From Streptomyces sp. TG1A-8 (lineage in GTDB: Bacteria; Actinomycetota; Actinomycetes; Streptomycetales; Streptomycetaceae): a DNA stretch of 64,000 bases. Numbering within the stretch: the stretch's first letter is position 1; each line of letters opens with the position of its first letter. A program made the translations under genes and the position numbers. A model generated the notes under the pieces. It had not been told where the DNA came from. It searched no databases and saw only the letters and a program-made list of their open reading frames with translations. Below are positions 1-9,215 of this stretch, piece after piece. The stretch spans positions 5,332,001 to 5,396,000 of the forward strand of contig NZ_JASTLB010000001.1 of NCBI RefSeq assembly GCF_030499535.1, read 5' to 3'.

Positions 1-806
1 TCCGGTCCGACCACCCGTATCGGGCGGGTGGCCAGGTCCTCCACCGGGCGGCCGAGGGGCACCACGGCCCGCTTCAATTCGAGGAGTTCGCGCTTGAGCT
101 GGTAGATGCGCCCCGGGTCGGTCCGTGCGCCGTTCTCCGAGAAGACGTCGGTCTCGACCTGGTCGATGTCGGCCTGCACCGCGTCCGTGACGCTCAGGTA
201 GTCGTCCACGACGTGGTTGGCGATCGCGTGCAGCACCGCCGCCGGCCCCTTGGCGAGCTGCTCCGGCTGCGCCTCCAATTCCTCGCGCAGCGGGCCCAGC
301 GAGCCGTGCCGGCCGTGCCGCACCGTGACGACGAAGTCCTCGCCGGCGAAGACCATGATCTCGCCGGTGTCCACCACCTCGCTCGTCGCCGTCAGTTGCT
401 CGTGCTCCACGTAGCAGACCGTCTTGAACACGGCGAACAGCGTCTCCCCGTACCGCTCCAGCTTGGGTCGCTGATGTGCCTCGACCGCGTCCTCCACCGC
501 CAGCGGGTGCAGGTCGAACAACCCGGCGACGCCGGCGAACTCACGCACCGTCGGCTCGTGCAGCCCCAGCCAGACGAAACCCTCGTCGCTCCCGCGCACC
601 TTCTTCACGGCCTCCGCCAGGTCGGTGCACTCCGGTACGCGGACACCGCCCTGGTACATCACCCAGTTCACCACGGACGAACCCAGCGGGGAGCGGGCGG
701 GATGGCTCAGGTCGACACGCCGGCGCCTGGCCAGCCGTGCCACCTTGCGCAGGCCACCGACCCTGCCCAGCCCCGTGACCTTCCGCAGGTTTTCTGCCAT
801 GGACAT
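1..806 (-). CDS. CorA-family magnesium/divalent cation transporter, C-terminus beyond window
   Basis: This reading frame is open from the left edge to an ATG at 806, which follows an AAGGAG Shine-Dalgarno six bases upstream; a second in-frame ATG lies two codons later. The visible 268 residues match the cytoplasmic funnel domain of CorA proteins, with stretches such as VWLGLHEPT, HPLAVEDAVE, RPKLERYGETLFAVFK and a long helix starting near TDAVQADIDQVETDVF. The two membrane helices and the GMN selectivity motif would lie beyond the window edge, so transport function is inferred from the family. It is divergent from the methyltransferase gene at 983. Confidence in the family is high, in the exact ion moderate. 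Confidence 0.85.
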   Translation of the reverse strand, partial: MSMAENLRKVTGLGRVGGLRKVARLARRRRVDLSHPARSPLGSSVVNWVMYQGGVRVPECTDLAEAVKKVRGSDEGFVWLGLHEPTVREFAGVAGLFDLHPLAVEDAVEAHQRPKLERYGETLFAVFKTVCYVEHEQLTATSEVVDTGEIMVFAGEDFVVTVRHGRHGSLGPLREELEAQPEQLAKGPAAVLHAIANHVVDDYLSVTDAVQADIDQVETDVFSENGARTDPGRIYQLKRELLELKRAVVPLGRPVEDLATRPIRVVGP

Positions 807-982
807 CCGGATCTCCTTGCGTGGATCCCCTCCCGTGACGCTCCCGCGCCCTGCTCCGCAAGTGTGCCAGCCCGGCGCGAGGCGCGGACGAGCCTGTGGG
901 AACAGCGCATTCCGCTTCGTTTCCGCCTGTGGACGACGCCCCGTCCGCCACGGACGCCCCGGGCGACCGGGATGATCGCCGT

Positions 983-1828
983 ATGACACAGGACGACGGG
1001 TACCTCCTGAACAACCGGCAGAACGAGGCGGGACGGCGCTTCGACGCCCTCGCCGCCCTCTTCGACCCCACGACGTTCCGGCACCTGGAGGGACTGGGAG
1101 CGGGACCCGGACGGCGCTGCTGGGAGGTCGGGGCGGGCGGCACTTCCGTGGTGTCCTGGCTCGCCGGGAGGGTCGGCCCGACCGGGAGGGTCGTCGCCAC
1201 CGACATCGACACCTCGCGGCTCGCCGCCGCGGCCCGTCCGCCGGTCGAGGTGCGCGTCCACGACGTGGGGGCCGAGGAGCCGCCCGGGGAGGACTTCGAC
1301 CTGGTCCACGCCCGGCTGGTCCTCGTCCACGTCCCGGACCGGGAAAGGGCGTTGCGGTCCATGGTCAAGGCGCTGCGGCCCGGCGGACGACTGCTGGTCG
1401 AGGACGCCGACCCGGCCCTCCAGCCACTGATCTGCCCCGATGAGCACGGCCCGGAGCAGCGGCTCGCCAATCGGCTGCGGCAGGGCTTCCGCGAGCTCCT
1501 CGCGGAACGCGGTGCCGATCTGGCCTACGGCCGCAAGCTGCCCCGCCTGCTCCGCGAGGCCGGACTGCACGAGGTGGGGGCCGACGCCTACTTCCCCGTC
1601 GCCTCGCCGGCCTGCACGGCCCTGGAGGCCGCGACCGTCCGTCAGATCCGCGGCCGGCTCGTCACCGCGGGCCTGGCCACCGACGAGGACGTCGACCGCC
1701 ACCTCGCCAACGTCGAGGCAGGCGGCATGGACCTGGTCACCGCCCCACTGGTCTCGGCCTGGGGACGCAAGGGCCGGGAACCGGTACTCCGGGCGGGGGC
1801 CCCCGGGGGCCCGGTCACCCGTGCCTGA
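983..1828 (+). CDS. class I SAM-dependent methyltransferase
   Basis: A 281-residue protein. Motif I is seen as CWEVGAGGTSVVSWLA near residues 47-62, followed by an acidic VVATDID strand that would bind the SAM ribose, and an FDLVHARLVLVHVPD post-I region, which together define a Rossmann-type methyltransferase with a closing C-terminal substrate-binding half. The substrate cannot be read from the sequence. I chose the ATG at 983 because the upstream in-frame extension is low-complexity. No good Shine-Dalgarno is visible there. The gene is convergent with the kinase gene and its end overlaps that gene's end by 14 bases. Confidence 0.8.
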   Translation: MTQDDGYLLNNRQNEAGRRFDALAALFDPTTFRHLEGLGAGPGRRCWEVGAGGTSVVSWLAGRVGPTGRVVATDIDTSRLAAAARPPVEVRVHDVGAEEPPGEDFDLVHARLVLVHVPDRERALRSMVKALRPGGRLLVEDADPALQPLICPDEHGPEQRLANRLRQGFRELLAERGADLAYGRKLPRLLREAGLHEVGADAYFPVASPACTALEAATVRQIRGRLVTAGLATDEDVDRHLANVEAGGMDLVTAPLVSAWGRKGREPVLRAGAPGGPVTRA

Positions 1829-2774
1829 ACGCCCCGCCGCCCCGGGGCCCGGCCGCCCCGCCCGGACGCGGTGGACGGCCCCCCACGCGCTCCACCGCCC
1901 GCGCGCCCGCTTCGCACCCCCGCGCCGCCGCCTCCCGCGGATCCGCGCCCGCGCCCAGCGCGGCGAGGAACGCGCCGGTGAAGGCGTCCCCGGCGCCCGT
2001 GGTGTCCTGCGGGGACGCCGGCACGGCGGGTACGCGGGCGAGCACGGTGCCGCAGCGGGCCACCAGGGCACCCTGCGCACCCGACCTGGCCACCACCAGC
2101 GGGACGAGCCGGCTCAGCCCGGCCGCCGCGTCCGCCCAGTCCGGCAGTCCGGTCAGCAGACACGCCTCGTCCCGGCTGGGCAGGAGCACGTCCAGGCCGC
2201 CCGCGAACGCCAGGAAGCGGTCCACCCCCAGCCGCGCGAGGAAGCCCGCCGACGCCGGATCCAGGCTGACCGGCACCCCCCGCGCGCGTGCCGCCGCGAG
2301 CGCCACCTCCGCCAGCGCCCGGCTCGGCTCGGCGAACAGCAGGTAGCCCGACAGGTGCAGCCGGGCCACTCCGTCGAGCAACGTGTCCGACCAGTCGGCG
2401 GGTTCGAGTCGCAGGGACGCCCCGCTGTCGGTGAGGAAGGTGCGCTCGGCCGACGCCCCCGCGTCGACCAGGCAGATCACCGTGCCGGTCGTCGCCTCCG
2501 CATCGACCACCAGCCGGGGCCGCACCCCGGCCGCCAGCAGCTCCCTCTCGTGCCACCGCGCGGCGTCCGCGCCCACCCGGCCCAGCAGCCGTACGTCCGC
2601 GCAGCCCGCGTGGGCGGCCCAGCAGGCCACGTTGGCGCCCGCACCGCCGGGCAGCGTACGGATCACGGCGGCCGTGTCGGTGCCCGTGGCGAGCGGACCC
2701 CGGTGCCGGACCACGACGTCGGTGACGACGTCCCCCACCACCAGCAGTGCCCCGTTCCGCCGGCCCGCCGTCAC
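1815..2774 (-). CDS. PfkB-family carbohydrate/nucleoside kinase, probable pseudouridine kinase
   Basis: A 319-residue ribokinase-like protein. The N-terminal substrate lid shows GGAGANVACWAAHAG, and the C-terminal ATP/anion-hole signature is DTTGAGDAFTGAFLAAL with the catalytic aspartate in GAGD. The GTG start at 2774 overlaps the stop codon of the upstream psuG-like gene (GTGA), so the two are translationally coupled. Because psuG enzymes cleave or form pseudouridine 5'-phosphate, the natural partner is a pseudouridine kinase (PsuK); this substrate is inferred from context, and adenosine or ribose kinase activity cannot be excluded. Confidence 0.82.
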   Translation of the reverse strand: MTAGRRNGALLVVGDVVTDVVVRHRGPLATGTDTAAVIRTLPGGAGANVACWAAHAGCADVRLLGRVGADAARWHERELLAAGVRPRLVVDAEATTGTVICLVDAGASAERTFLTDSGASLRLEPADWSDTLLDGVARLHLSGYLLFAEPSRALAEVALAAARARGVPVSLDPASAGFLARLGVDRFLAFAGGLDVLLPSRDEACLLTGLPDWADAAAGLSRLVPLVVARSGAQGALVARCGTVLARVPAVPASPQDTTGAGDAFTGAFLAALGAGADPREAAARGCEAGARAVERVGGRPPRPGGAAGPRGGGAFRHG

Positions 2775-3679
2775 CTCCGGGCCCACGCCGTGGCGATCCG
2801 GGCCGCCAGCCGGACGTTGCCGCGCACCGCCGCCAGGTTGGCGCGGAGCGAGGCGCCGTCCGTGTGCCGGACCAGGTGGTCGAGGAGGAACGGCGTGACC
2901 GCCTGGCCGGTGATCCCCTCCTCCGCGCAGGCGCGCAGCGCGTCGGCGAGCACGCGCGCGTGCAGCGCGGGATCGAGTTGCTGCTCCTCCGGGACGGGGT
3001 TGGCGACGATCAGCGCCGACTCCCGCCCGCCGAGCCCGTCCTGTGCCCGCATGACCTCGGCCACCTGCTCCGGAGTGCGCAGCGTCCAGTCGACGGGATG
3101 GCCGGAGTCGGACAGGTAGAAGCCGGGGAACCGGTCGGTCCGGTACCCGGCGACGGTCACACCCAGCGTCTCCAGGCGCTGCAGGGTCGCCGGCACGTCC
3201 AGGATCGACTTCACGCCCGCGCACACCACGGTGATCCGGGTCCGTGCCAGCAACCCCAGGTCGGCGGACTCGTCCTGCGTGAGCGTCCACTCCCGGTGCA
3301 CGCCGCCCAGTCCGCCCGTGGCGAACACCCGGACGCCGGCCAGTGCCGCCAGCTGTGCCGTCGCCGACACCGTGGTCGCCCCGCTCGCCCCCACGGCCAC
3401 GGCCGGCGGAAGGTCGCGGTGGCCCAGCTTGCGGATGCCGTCCCCACCGGCGATCCGCTCCAACTGGTCCTCGTCCAGGCCGACGCGGGGGCGGCCGTCG
3501 AGCACGGCGACGGTCGCGGGCACGGCGCCCTCCCGCCGCACCGCGTCCTCCAGTTCCAGCGCCACCCGCAGATTGCGCGGACGGGGCAGCCCGTGCGCGA
3601 TGATCGTGGACTCCAGGGCGACCACCGGCCGCCGCGCGCCGATCGCTTCCCGGACCTCTTCCGACACCACCAGCACCAC
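2771..3679 (-). CDS. psuG: pseudouridine-5'-phosphate glycosidase
   Basis: A 302-residue protein with the full PsuG pattern: VALESTIIAHGLPRPRN near the N-terminus, KLGHRDLPPAVAVGASGATTVS, FATGGLGGVHR, TVVCAGVKSILDVPATLQRLETLGV and ALIVANPVPEE. Family members catalyse reversible cleavage of pseudouridine 5'-phosphate into uracil and ribose 5-phosphate, recycling modified nucleosides from RNA turnover. I chose the GTG at 3679 because a GGAGG sits seven bases upstream; an ATG 33 bases further out is the alternative. It heads a two-gene unit with the PfkB kinase and is divergent from the VOC gene at 3779. Confidence 0.92.
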   Translation of the reverse strand: MVLVVSEEVREAIGARRPVVALESTIIAHGLPRPRNLRVALELEDAVRREGAVPATVAVLDGRPRVGLDEDQLERIAGGDGIRKLGHRDLPPAVAVGASGATTVSATAQLAALAGVRVFATGGLGGVHREWTLTQDESADLGLLARTRITVVCAGVKSILDVPATLQRLETLGVTVAGYRTDRFPGFYLSDSGHPVDWTLRTPEQVAEVMRAQDGLGGRESALIVANPVPEEQQLDPALHARVLADALRACAEEGITGQAVTPFLLDHLVRHTDGASLRANLAAVRGNVRLAARIATAWARR

Positions 3680-3778
3680 GTGCCCGCCTCCCGTCCGCCG
3701 CTCCTTCCTCATCCCTGGCGGGCGGAACGCCGGGCCAAACGCTTGCGGCCCCCGGGGCACGCCATCAGCCTGGACCGC

Positions 3779-4207
3779 ATGACGAACAACACCACGCGCC
3801 TCGACCACGTCGTCCTGTGGGTGTCCGACCCCGTCGCCGCGGCCGGCTTCTACGAGGACGCCGTCGGCCTGGAGCCCCTCAGGGTCGCCGAGTTCACCGG
3901 GGGAGAGGTGTCGTTCCCCTCCGTGCGCGTCAACGAGGAGACCATCCTGGACCTGGCCCCGCGCGCCCTCGCCGACCGCATGACCGTGCTTCCCGGCTCC
4001 GCCGGCAGCGCGGGCCACCCCGTCAACCACGTCTGCCTGGCACTTCCGTCCGAGGGCTTCGACGCCCTGCGCGCCCGCCTCGACGCACACGGCGTCCCCA
4101 TGACCGGCATCGGGCACGACTCCTACGGCGCCCGCGGGAACGCCCTGCGCAGCTTCTACTTCCGGGACCCGGACGGCAACGTCGTGGAGGCCCGGCACTA
4201 CGCGTAA
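3779..4207 (+). CDS. VOC-family (glyoxalase/bleomycin-resistance fold) protein
   Basis: A 142-residue single-domain protein with two vicinal-oxygen-chelate half repeats: RLDHVVLWVSDPVAAAGFYEDAVGLEP at the N-terminus, and NHVCLALPSEGFDALRARL followed by FYFRDPDGNVVEARHY at the C-terminus. His in the first strand, His in NHVC and Glu in VVEARHY could form the usual metal site. Family members include dioxygenases, glyoxalases and antibiotic-binding proteins, so no specific reaction can be assigned. It is monocistronic, lying between divergent psuG and the convergent repair methyltransferase gene. Confidence 0.82.
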   Translation: MTNNTTRLDHVVLWVSDPVAAAGFYEDAVGLEPLRVAEFTGGEVSFPSVRVNEETILDLAPRALADRMTVLPGSAGSAGHPVNHVCLALPSEGFDALRARLDAHGVPMTGIGHDSYGARGNALRSFYFRDPDGNVVEARHYA

Positions 4208-4230
4208 CCGGCCCCGGACGGCCGGAGCCG

Positions 4231-4785
4231 TCAGAACAGCGGCTCGGGCAGCACGCCCTCCAGGGCGAGCAGCTTCCGCTTGGTCTCCAGACCGCCGCCG
4301 AAACCGCCGATGCGGCCGTCGCGCTCCACCACCCGGTGGCACGGCACGACGACCGGCAGCGGGTTGGCACCCATCGCGGCACCCACCGCCTGCGCCCCGC
4401 CCGGCTGCCCGACCCGGTCGGCCAGGTCGCCGTACCCCACCACCGTGCCGTACGGCACGCCGGCGGCCAGCTCGCGCAGCACCCGCCGGTTGAAGCCCGA
4501 GATCAGCGACCAGTCCAGCGGCAGGTCGAAGTCGTGGCGCAGGCCCGCCAGGTACGCCTCGACCTGCCGTACCGCCTCGGCCAGCACGGGTGCGCCCGGG
4601 TCCTCGACGGGCTCGGTGCCCAGCCGGGCCGCCAGCCGCTCCAGCGCCCGGTCCCGCACCGCGTCCGTGGCGTGGAAGACGATGTTGACCAGGCCGTCAC
4701 GGGTGGCCGCCAGCATCAGCGGGCCGATGCCGGTGCCCACGACCGTCCACCCGACCCGCCGCTCGTCCTGCTCAGGGCTGTCCAT
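4231..4785 (-). CDS. ogt: methylated-DNA--[protein]-cysteine S-methyltransferase
   Basis: A 184-residue suicide DNA-repair protein that transfers alkyl groups from O6-alkylguanine to its own cysteine. The active-site motif VVVPCHRVV is present with Cys149, preceded by the DNA-binding helix VPYGTVVGYGDLADRVGQPGGAQAVGAAMGANP, which carries the helix-turn-helix and the asparagine/arginine region typical of Ogt/AGT. The ATG at 4785 has no Shine-Dalgarno, but a damage-type promoter ends only six bases upstream, so the mRNA is probably leaderless. The start is therefore well fixed. The gene is not part of an operon. Confidence 0.93.
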   Translation of the reverse strand: MDSPEQDERRVGWTVVGTGIGPLMLAATRDGLVNIVFHATDAVRDRALERLAARLGTEPVEDPGAPVLAEAVRQVEAYLAGLRHDFDLPLDWSLISGFNRRVLRELAAGVPYGTVVGYGDLADRVGQPGGAQAVGAAMGANPLPVVVPCHRVVERDGRIGGFGGGLETKRKLLALEGVLPEPLF

Positions 4786-4791
4786 GCGCCC

Positions 4792-4814
4792 ACGGTACGG
4801 CCCGCCACCGACAA
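4792..4814 (-). promoter_or_regulatory. RecA-NDp/PafBC-type damage promoter of the ogt-like gene
   Basis: Read on the minus strand the sequence is TTGTCGGTG, eight bases, then TACCGT, six bases before the start codon. This fits the published actinobacterial LexA-independent damage promoter (TTGTCRGTG-N8-TAnnnT), recognised with PafBC. Identical spacing is seen before uvrA, uvrB, uvrC and the MFS gene in this window. Confidence 0.75.
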
Positions 4815-4830
4815 CGCCCGCCGCCCCGGC

Positions 4831-5700
4831 TCAGTCCGCGCCCAGGGCCGCCCGCACCACCTCGGGTTCGTTGGTGATGATCCCGTCGACGCCGTAGCCC
4901 GCGACCCGCCGGGCGGACGCCGCGTCGTCCACCGTCCAGGCGAACACCCCGAGCGCCTTGCCGTGCGGCCCCTCGAAGCCGTGCACGGCGGAGACGTAGG
5001 CGGCGGACACCGATGCGTACGAGGGATTGACCAGGTCGGCGAAGACCGCGTACCGGGGGAGCTCGGTCACGGCCGGCCGGCCGAGGTAGGCGGTGGTGAC
5101 GGCCGGTTTCAGTTCGTGGACGGTCCGCACGCTGTCCGCGCTGAAGCTCTGCACGACCAGCCGCTCCAGGTGGTCCCGGTCCAGCCAGCCCTCGTTGCCG
5201 AGGAGCTTGAGGGTCTGCTGCTCGACACCGGGGTACAGCTCCGGGTTCTTGATCTCCAGGAGGAGCTTCTCGTGGTTGTGCTCGACCCGGCGCAGGTACT
5301 CCGTCAGGGTCGGCACACGCGTGCCCGCGTACGCGGGGGAGAACCAGCTGCCCGCGTCCAGCCGGGCGATCTCGGCGGCGGTGAAGTCCTTCACCTTCCA
5401 CGGCGCCCGCCCGGGGAAGACCTCCTCCGCGTTCGTGGTGCGTTCCAGGCTGTCGTCGTGGATGACGACCAGTTCACCGTCCCTGGTGCGCTGGACGTCG
5501 TTCTCGACCCAGGAGAAGCCCAGCTCCGCCGCCTTGTCGATGGAGGCCAGGGTGTTCTCGGGGGCGTGGGACGAGGCCCCCCGGTGGGCGATCACCGTGG
5601 GGGCGCCGACCTCGCCCGCCCGGGCGTCGGGCACCGGGCTCAGCAGGGCGGCCGCTCCCAGGACGGCGGCGGCCGCGGTGGCGCCTGCGCGCGCGTGCAT
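4831..5700 (-). CDS. secreted glycerophosphodiester phosphodiesterase
   Basis: A 289-residue protein with an Ala-rich signal peptide (residues 1-28, ending PDARAG) that indicates export. The GDPD TIM barrel follows: VIAHRGASSHAPENTLASI contains the HRG and ENT motifs, ENDVQRTRDGELVVIHDDSLERTT supplies the metal-binding Glu/Asp and second catalytic His, and LLLEIKN and FAWTVDD complete the barrel. The family hydrolyses glycerophosphodiesters to glycerol 3-phosphate plus an alcohol. The ATG at 5700 has AGGAG five bases upstream. It probably supplies phosphate or glycerol from extracellular phospholipid head-groups; monocistronic. Confidence 0.9.
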   Translation of the reverse strand: MHARAGATAAAAVLGAAALLSPVPDARAGEVGAPTVIAHRGASSHAPENTLASIDKAAELGFSWVENDVQRTRDGELVVIHDDSLERTTNAEEVFPGRAPWKVKDFTAAEIARLDAGSWFSPAYAGTRVPTLTEYLRRVEHNHEKLLLEIKNPELYPGVEQQTLKLLGNEGWLDRDHLERLVVQSFSADSVRTVHELKPAVTTAYLGRPAVTELPRYAVFADLVNPSYASVSAAYVSAVHGFEGPHGKALGVFAWTVDDAASARRVAGYGVDGIITNEPEVVRAALGAD

Positions 5701-5861
5701 GCGTACTCCTCGCGTCGAGCGAATACCGACGGCACCAGCTTGACAGCAGAGGGTGAACGCCACGCGGGTGCGGGACGGCCACAGGGGGAAGGGAGGCGCA
5801 CGGGTGCGCTCACCGGTACACCACATCTGCGGCAGGAGCGTGCTTCTTTGCCGGATAATCG

Positions 5862-5889
5862 TTCGACCGTTCCGGTGGGGTCATAGTCT
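5862..5889 (+). promoter_or_regulatory. possible housekeeping promoter for the MHYT gene
   Basis: TTCGAC, a 16-base spacer and TAGTCT resemble a HrdB-type promoter. It lies about 90 bases upstream of the MHYT start. Only the hexamers support this. Confidence 0.35.
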
Positions 5890-5977
5890 CTGCGGCACCC
5901 CGGCCGCTCCCGCGGCGCCGGAACGGGGGCACGTCGCAGGGATCTTCGAACGCAGGAAAGCGGGAGGGCAGCCGCGC

Positions 5978-6865
5978 ATGCAGGGCACGGTCGACGGAAT
6001 CAGCTACGGGGTGGTCACCCCGCTGGTGGCCTATCTGATGGCCTGCCTCGGCGGCGCCCTCGGCCTGCGCTGCACCACACGGTCCCTGCTGGTCACACAT
6101 GCCCGGCGCCCCGCCTGGCTGGCCCTCGGGTCGGCCGCGATCGGCTCCGGCATCTGGACGATGCACTTCATCGCCATGATGGGCTTCACCATCGACGGGA
6201 CGTCCATCCGCTACGACGAACCGATGACCTACGCGAGCCTGGGCCTCGCCATCGGCATGGTGGGTGTGGGCGTCTTCATCGTCGGCTACCGGGGCGCCAG
6301 CGGCACCGCCCTGTTCACCGGCGGCACGATCACCGGTCTGGGCGTCGCCTCGATGCACTACCTCGGCATGGCGAGCATGCACTTCGGCGGGCGGTTCACC
6401 TACGACACCCTCACCGTCGCGGCCTCCGTCGTCATCGCCGTCGTCGCCGCCACTGCCGCCCTGTGGGCGGCCGGACGCGTCCGGGGCTTCCTGTGGAGCG
6501 TGGGGGCGAGCCTCGTCATGGGGCTCGCCGTCAGCGGCATGCACTACACCGGCATGGCCGCGCTCAGCGTCCACCTGCACGGCGCCCCCGGCGCCCCCGC
6601 GGGCGGCCCGACGACCACGCCGCTCGCGCCGATGCTGATCGGCCCGCTGGCCTTCCTGCTCCTCGCCGGCGTCGTCGTGCTGTTCGATCCGCTCATGGTC
6701 ACGGGCGGGCCGGGCCGGGCCGTCATCGAGCACAAACCGGGCGTCCCGGCCGCCGCCCTCGCCGCCCGCCCGGACCGCCACGCGCCGCACCACCCCGGCC
6801 GGCGGCCGGTCCACCACCCCGCGCACCCCGCGCACCACGGCTCCCGCACCCCGCAGAACCGCTGA
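5978..6865 (+). CDS. MHYT-domain integral membrane sensor protein
   Basis: A 295-residue polytopic protein with about seven membrane helices and three MHYT-type repeats: [11 protein letters not shown] (near residue 60), [13 protein letters not shown] (near 125) and [14 protein letters not shown] (near 190). The conserved Met and His residues face the outer membrane leaflet and are proposed in the family to bind copper and sense a diatomic gas. There is no GGDEF, EAL or kinase output domain; instead the protein ends in a cytoplasmic tail unusually rich in His, Pro and Arg (about the last 35 residues). The ATG at 5978 follows GGGAGG at ten bases. The signalling partner is unknown. Confidence 0.85.
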   Translation: MQGTVDGISYGVVTPLVAYLMACLGGALGLRCTTRSLLVTHARRPAWLALGSAAIGSGIWTMHFIAMMGFTIDGTSIRYDEPMTYASLGLAIGMVGVGVFIVGYRGASGTALFTGGTITGLGVASMHYLGMASMHFGGRFTYDTLTVAASVVIAVVAATAALWAAGRVRGFLWSVGASLVMGLAVSGMHYTGMAALSVHLHGAPGAPAGGPTTTPLAPMLIGPLAFLLLAGVVVLFDPLMVTGGPGRAVIEHKPGVPAAALAARPDRHAPHHPGRRPVHHPAHPAHHGSRTPQNR

Positions 6866-6875
6866 CCGGGGCAGG

Positions 6876-6898
6876 TTGTCGGTGGGGGGCCGTACGGT
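6876..6898 (+). promoter_or_regulatory. RecA-NDp/PafBC-type damage promoter of uvrB
   Basis: TTGTCGGTG (6876-6884), eight bases, TACGGT (6893-6898). The -10 ends seven bases before the uvrB ATG, so transcription should begin at or next to the start codon. This matches the PafBC-dependent damage-promoter consensus. Confidence 0.75.
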
Positions 6899-6905
6899 GG
6901 ATGGC

Positions 6906-9062
6906 ATGCGGCCCGTTTCCCACATCGAACGCACGGTGGCGCCCTTCGAGGTCGTCAGCCCCTACCAGCCCAGCGGTGACCAGCCGGCGGCCATCGCCGA
7001 GCTGGCCAAGCGCGTGGAGGCCGGCGAGAAGGACGTCGTCCTGCTCGGCGCGACCGGCACCGGCAAGTCCGCCACCACCGCGTGGATGATCGAAAGACTC
7101 CAGCGCCCCACCCTGGTCATGGCGCCGAACAAGACGCTGGCCGCCCAGCTGGCCAACGAGTTCCGCGAGCTGCTGCCGAACAACGCGGTCGAGTACTTCG
7201 TCTCGTACTACGACTACTACCAGCCCGAGGCCTACGTCCCCCAGTCGGACACCTACATCGAGAAGGACTCCTCGATCAACGAGGAGGTCGAACGGCTGCG
7301 CCACTCGGCGACGAACTCGCTGCTCACCCGCCGTGACGTCGTCGTGGTCGCCTCCGTCTCCTGCATCTACGGCCTCGGCACCCCCCAGGAGTACGTGGAC
7401 CGGATGGTCCCCCTCCGGGTCGGCGACGAGATCGACCGGGACGAGCTGCTGCGCCGCTTCGTCGACATCCAGTACACCCGCAACGACCTGGCCTTCACCC
7501 GGGGCACCTTCCGGGTCCGCGGCGACACCATCGAGATCTTCCCGGTCTACGAGGAGCTGGCCGTCCGCATCGAGATGTTCGGTGACGAGATCGAGGCGCT
7601 GTCCACGCTGCACCCGCTCACCGGCGAGATCATCAGCGACGACCGGCAGCTGTACGTCTTCCCCGCCTCCCACTACGTCGCCGGCCCCGAACGCATGGAG
7701 CGGGCCGTCAACGGCATCGAGAAGGAGCTGGGGGAGCGCCTCGCCGAGCTGGAGAAGCAGGGCAGGCTCCTGGAGGCGCAGCGCCTGCGGATGCGCACCA
7801 CGTACGACATCGAGATGCTCCGGCAGATCGGCACCTGCTCCGGCGTGGAGAACTACTCGATGCACTTCGACGGCCGCCTGCCCGGCTCCCCGCCCAACAC
7901 CCTGCTGGACTACTTCCCGGACGACTTCCTGCTCGTCATCGACGAGTCGCACGTGACCGTCCCGCAGATCGGCGCCATGTACGAAGGTGACGCCTCCCGC
8001 AAGCGCACCCTGGTCGACCACGGCTTCCGGCTGCCCTCCGCACTGGACAACCGCCCCCTGAAGTGGGAGGAGTTCCAGGAACGCATCGATCAGACCGTCT
8101 ACCTGTCGGCGACCCCGGGCACCTACGAGCTGTCCCGCGCGGACGGCGTGGTCGAGCAGATCATCCGCCCGACCGGCCTGGTCGACCCCCAGGTCGTGGT
8201 CAAGCCCACCGAGGGCCAGATCGACGACCTGGTGCACGAGATCCGCAAGCGCACCGAGAAGGACGAGCGCGTCCTCGTCACCACGCTCACCAAGAAGATG
8301 GCCGAGGACCTCACCGACTACTTCCTGGAACTCGGCATCCAGGTGCGCTACCTGCACAGCGACGTGGACACCCTCCGCCGGATCGAGCTGCTGCGCGAAC
8401 TGCGCTCCGGCGAGTTCGACGTCCTGGTGGGCATCAACCTCCTGCGCGAGGGCCTCGACCTGCCCGAGGTGTCCCTGGTCGCCATCCTGGACGCCGACAA
8501 GGAGGGCTTCCTGCGCTCCGGGACCTCGCTGATCCAGACCATCGGCCGCGCGGCGCGCAACGTCTCCGGCGAGGTCCACATGTACGCCGACAAGATCACG
8601 CCGGCGATGGAGAAGGCCATCGACGAGACCAACCGGCGCCGGGAGAAGCAGGTCGCCTACAACACGGCCAACGGCATCGACCCGCAGCCGTTGCGCAAGA
8701 AGATCAACGACATCGTCGCGCAGATCGCCCGCGAGGAGGTCGACACCGAACAGCTCCTCGACTCCGGGTACCGCAAGCTGAAGGACGGCAAGGGCGCCAA
8801 GGCACCCGTGCCGGCGCTCGGCGGGAAGGCGGCCGCGGGCGCGAAGGCCGGCGGGACCGCCAGGTCCGCCAAGGGCGGGGCCACGGCCACGGTGCCCACG
8901 GACCGTCCCGCGGCCGAGCTCGCCGAGCAGATCGAGGCGATGACGGAGCGCATGCGGGCGGCCGCCGCGGAGCTCCACTTCGAGGTTGCCGCCCGGCTGC
9001 GCGACGAGGTCTCCGAGATGAAGAAGGAGCTGCGCCAGATGCGCGAGGCGGGACTGGGCTGA
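6906..9062 (+). CDS. uvrB: excinuclease ABC subunit B
   Basis: A 718-residue UvrB, the DNA-loaded helicase-like subunit of nucleotide excision repair. Walker A is [10 protein letters not shown] near residue 48, the damage-probing beta-hairpin is [21 protein letters not shown]-like IDESH and the helicase motifs [27 protein letters not shown] and QTIGRAARN follow, and the C-terminal UVR domain that contacts UvrC is [28 protein letters not shown]. An Ala/Gly/Lys-rich linker (about 45 residues) separates helicase and UVR domains and is longer than in many UvrBs. I prefer the ATG at 6906 because a damage promoter ends seven bases upstream, predicting a leaderless message; the in-frame start at 6876 lies inside that promoter. 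Confidence 0.97.
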   Translation: MRPVSHIERTVAPFEVVSPYQPSGDQPAAIAELAKRVEAGEKDVVLLGATGTGKSATTAWMIERLQRPTLVMAPNKTLAAQLANEFRELLPNNAVEYFVSYYDYYQPEAYVPQSDTYIEKDSSINEEVERLRHSATNSLLTRRDVVVVASVSCIYGLGTPQEYVDRMVPLRVGDEIDRDELLRRFVDIQYTRNDLAFTRGTFRVRGDTIEIFPVYEELAVRIEMFGDEIEALSTLHPLTGEIISDDRQLYVFPASHYVAGPERMERAVNGIEKELGERLAELEKQGRLLEAQRLRMRTTYDIEMLRQIGTCSGVENYSMHFDGRLPGSPPNTLLDYFPDDFLLVIDESHVTVPQIGAMYEGDASRKRTLVDHGFRLPSALDNRPLKWEEFQERIDQTVYLSATPGTYELSRADGVVEQIIRPTGLVDPQVVVKPTEGQIDDLVHEIRKRTEKDERVLVTTLTKKMAEDLTDYFLELGIQVRYLHSDVDTLRRIELLRELRSGEFDVLVGINLLREGLDLPEVSLVAILDADKEGFLRSGTSLIQTIGRAARNVSGEVHMYADKITPAMEKAIDETNRRREKQVAYNTANGIDPQPLRKKINDIVAQIAREEVDTEQLLDSGYRKLKDGKGAKAPVPALGGKAAAGAKAGGTARSAKGGATATVPTDRPAAELAEQIEAMTERMRAAAAELHFEVAARLRDEVSEMKKELRQMREAGLG

Positions 9063-9082
9063 CCCCCGCCGCCGTGCCGGCA

Positions 9083-9128
9083 CCGGCCCGCGCGCAGTGT
9101 TGCAACACCGCCACAAAGCGCGGGCCGG
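9083..9128. terminator. GC hairpin downstream of uvrB with a palindromic loop
   Basis: CCGGCCCGCGC at 9083-9093 pairs with GCGCGGGCCGG at 9118-9128. The 24-base loop contains the perfect palindrome GTGTTGCAACAC (9097-9108). No U tract follows, so it may be an intrinsic-like terminator or an operator between uvrB and the terD gene. Confidence 0.4.
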
Positions 9129-9215
9129 GCCTCGGCGCCGCCGGTGCCGCTGCGTAGGGTTCTGGACAGCCGCGCGGTGCGCGGCAACAGGGGAACACCG
9201 AGAGGGGAATCAGCC

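Noticed and set aside
6723..9116. 797-residue minus-strand open frame opposite uvrB
   Set aside because: Same GC-codon mirror effect; no domain pattern and it would oppose an essential repair gene along its whole length.
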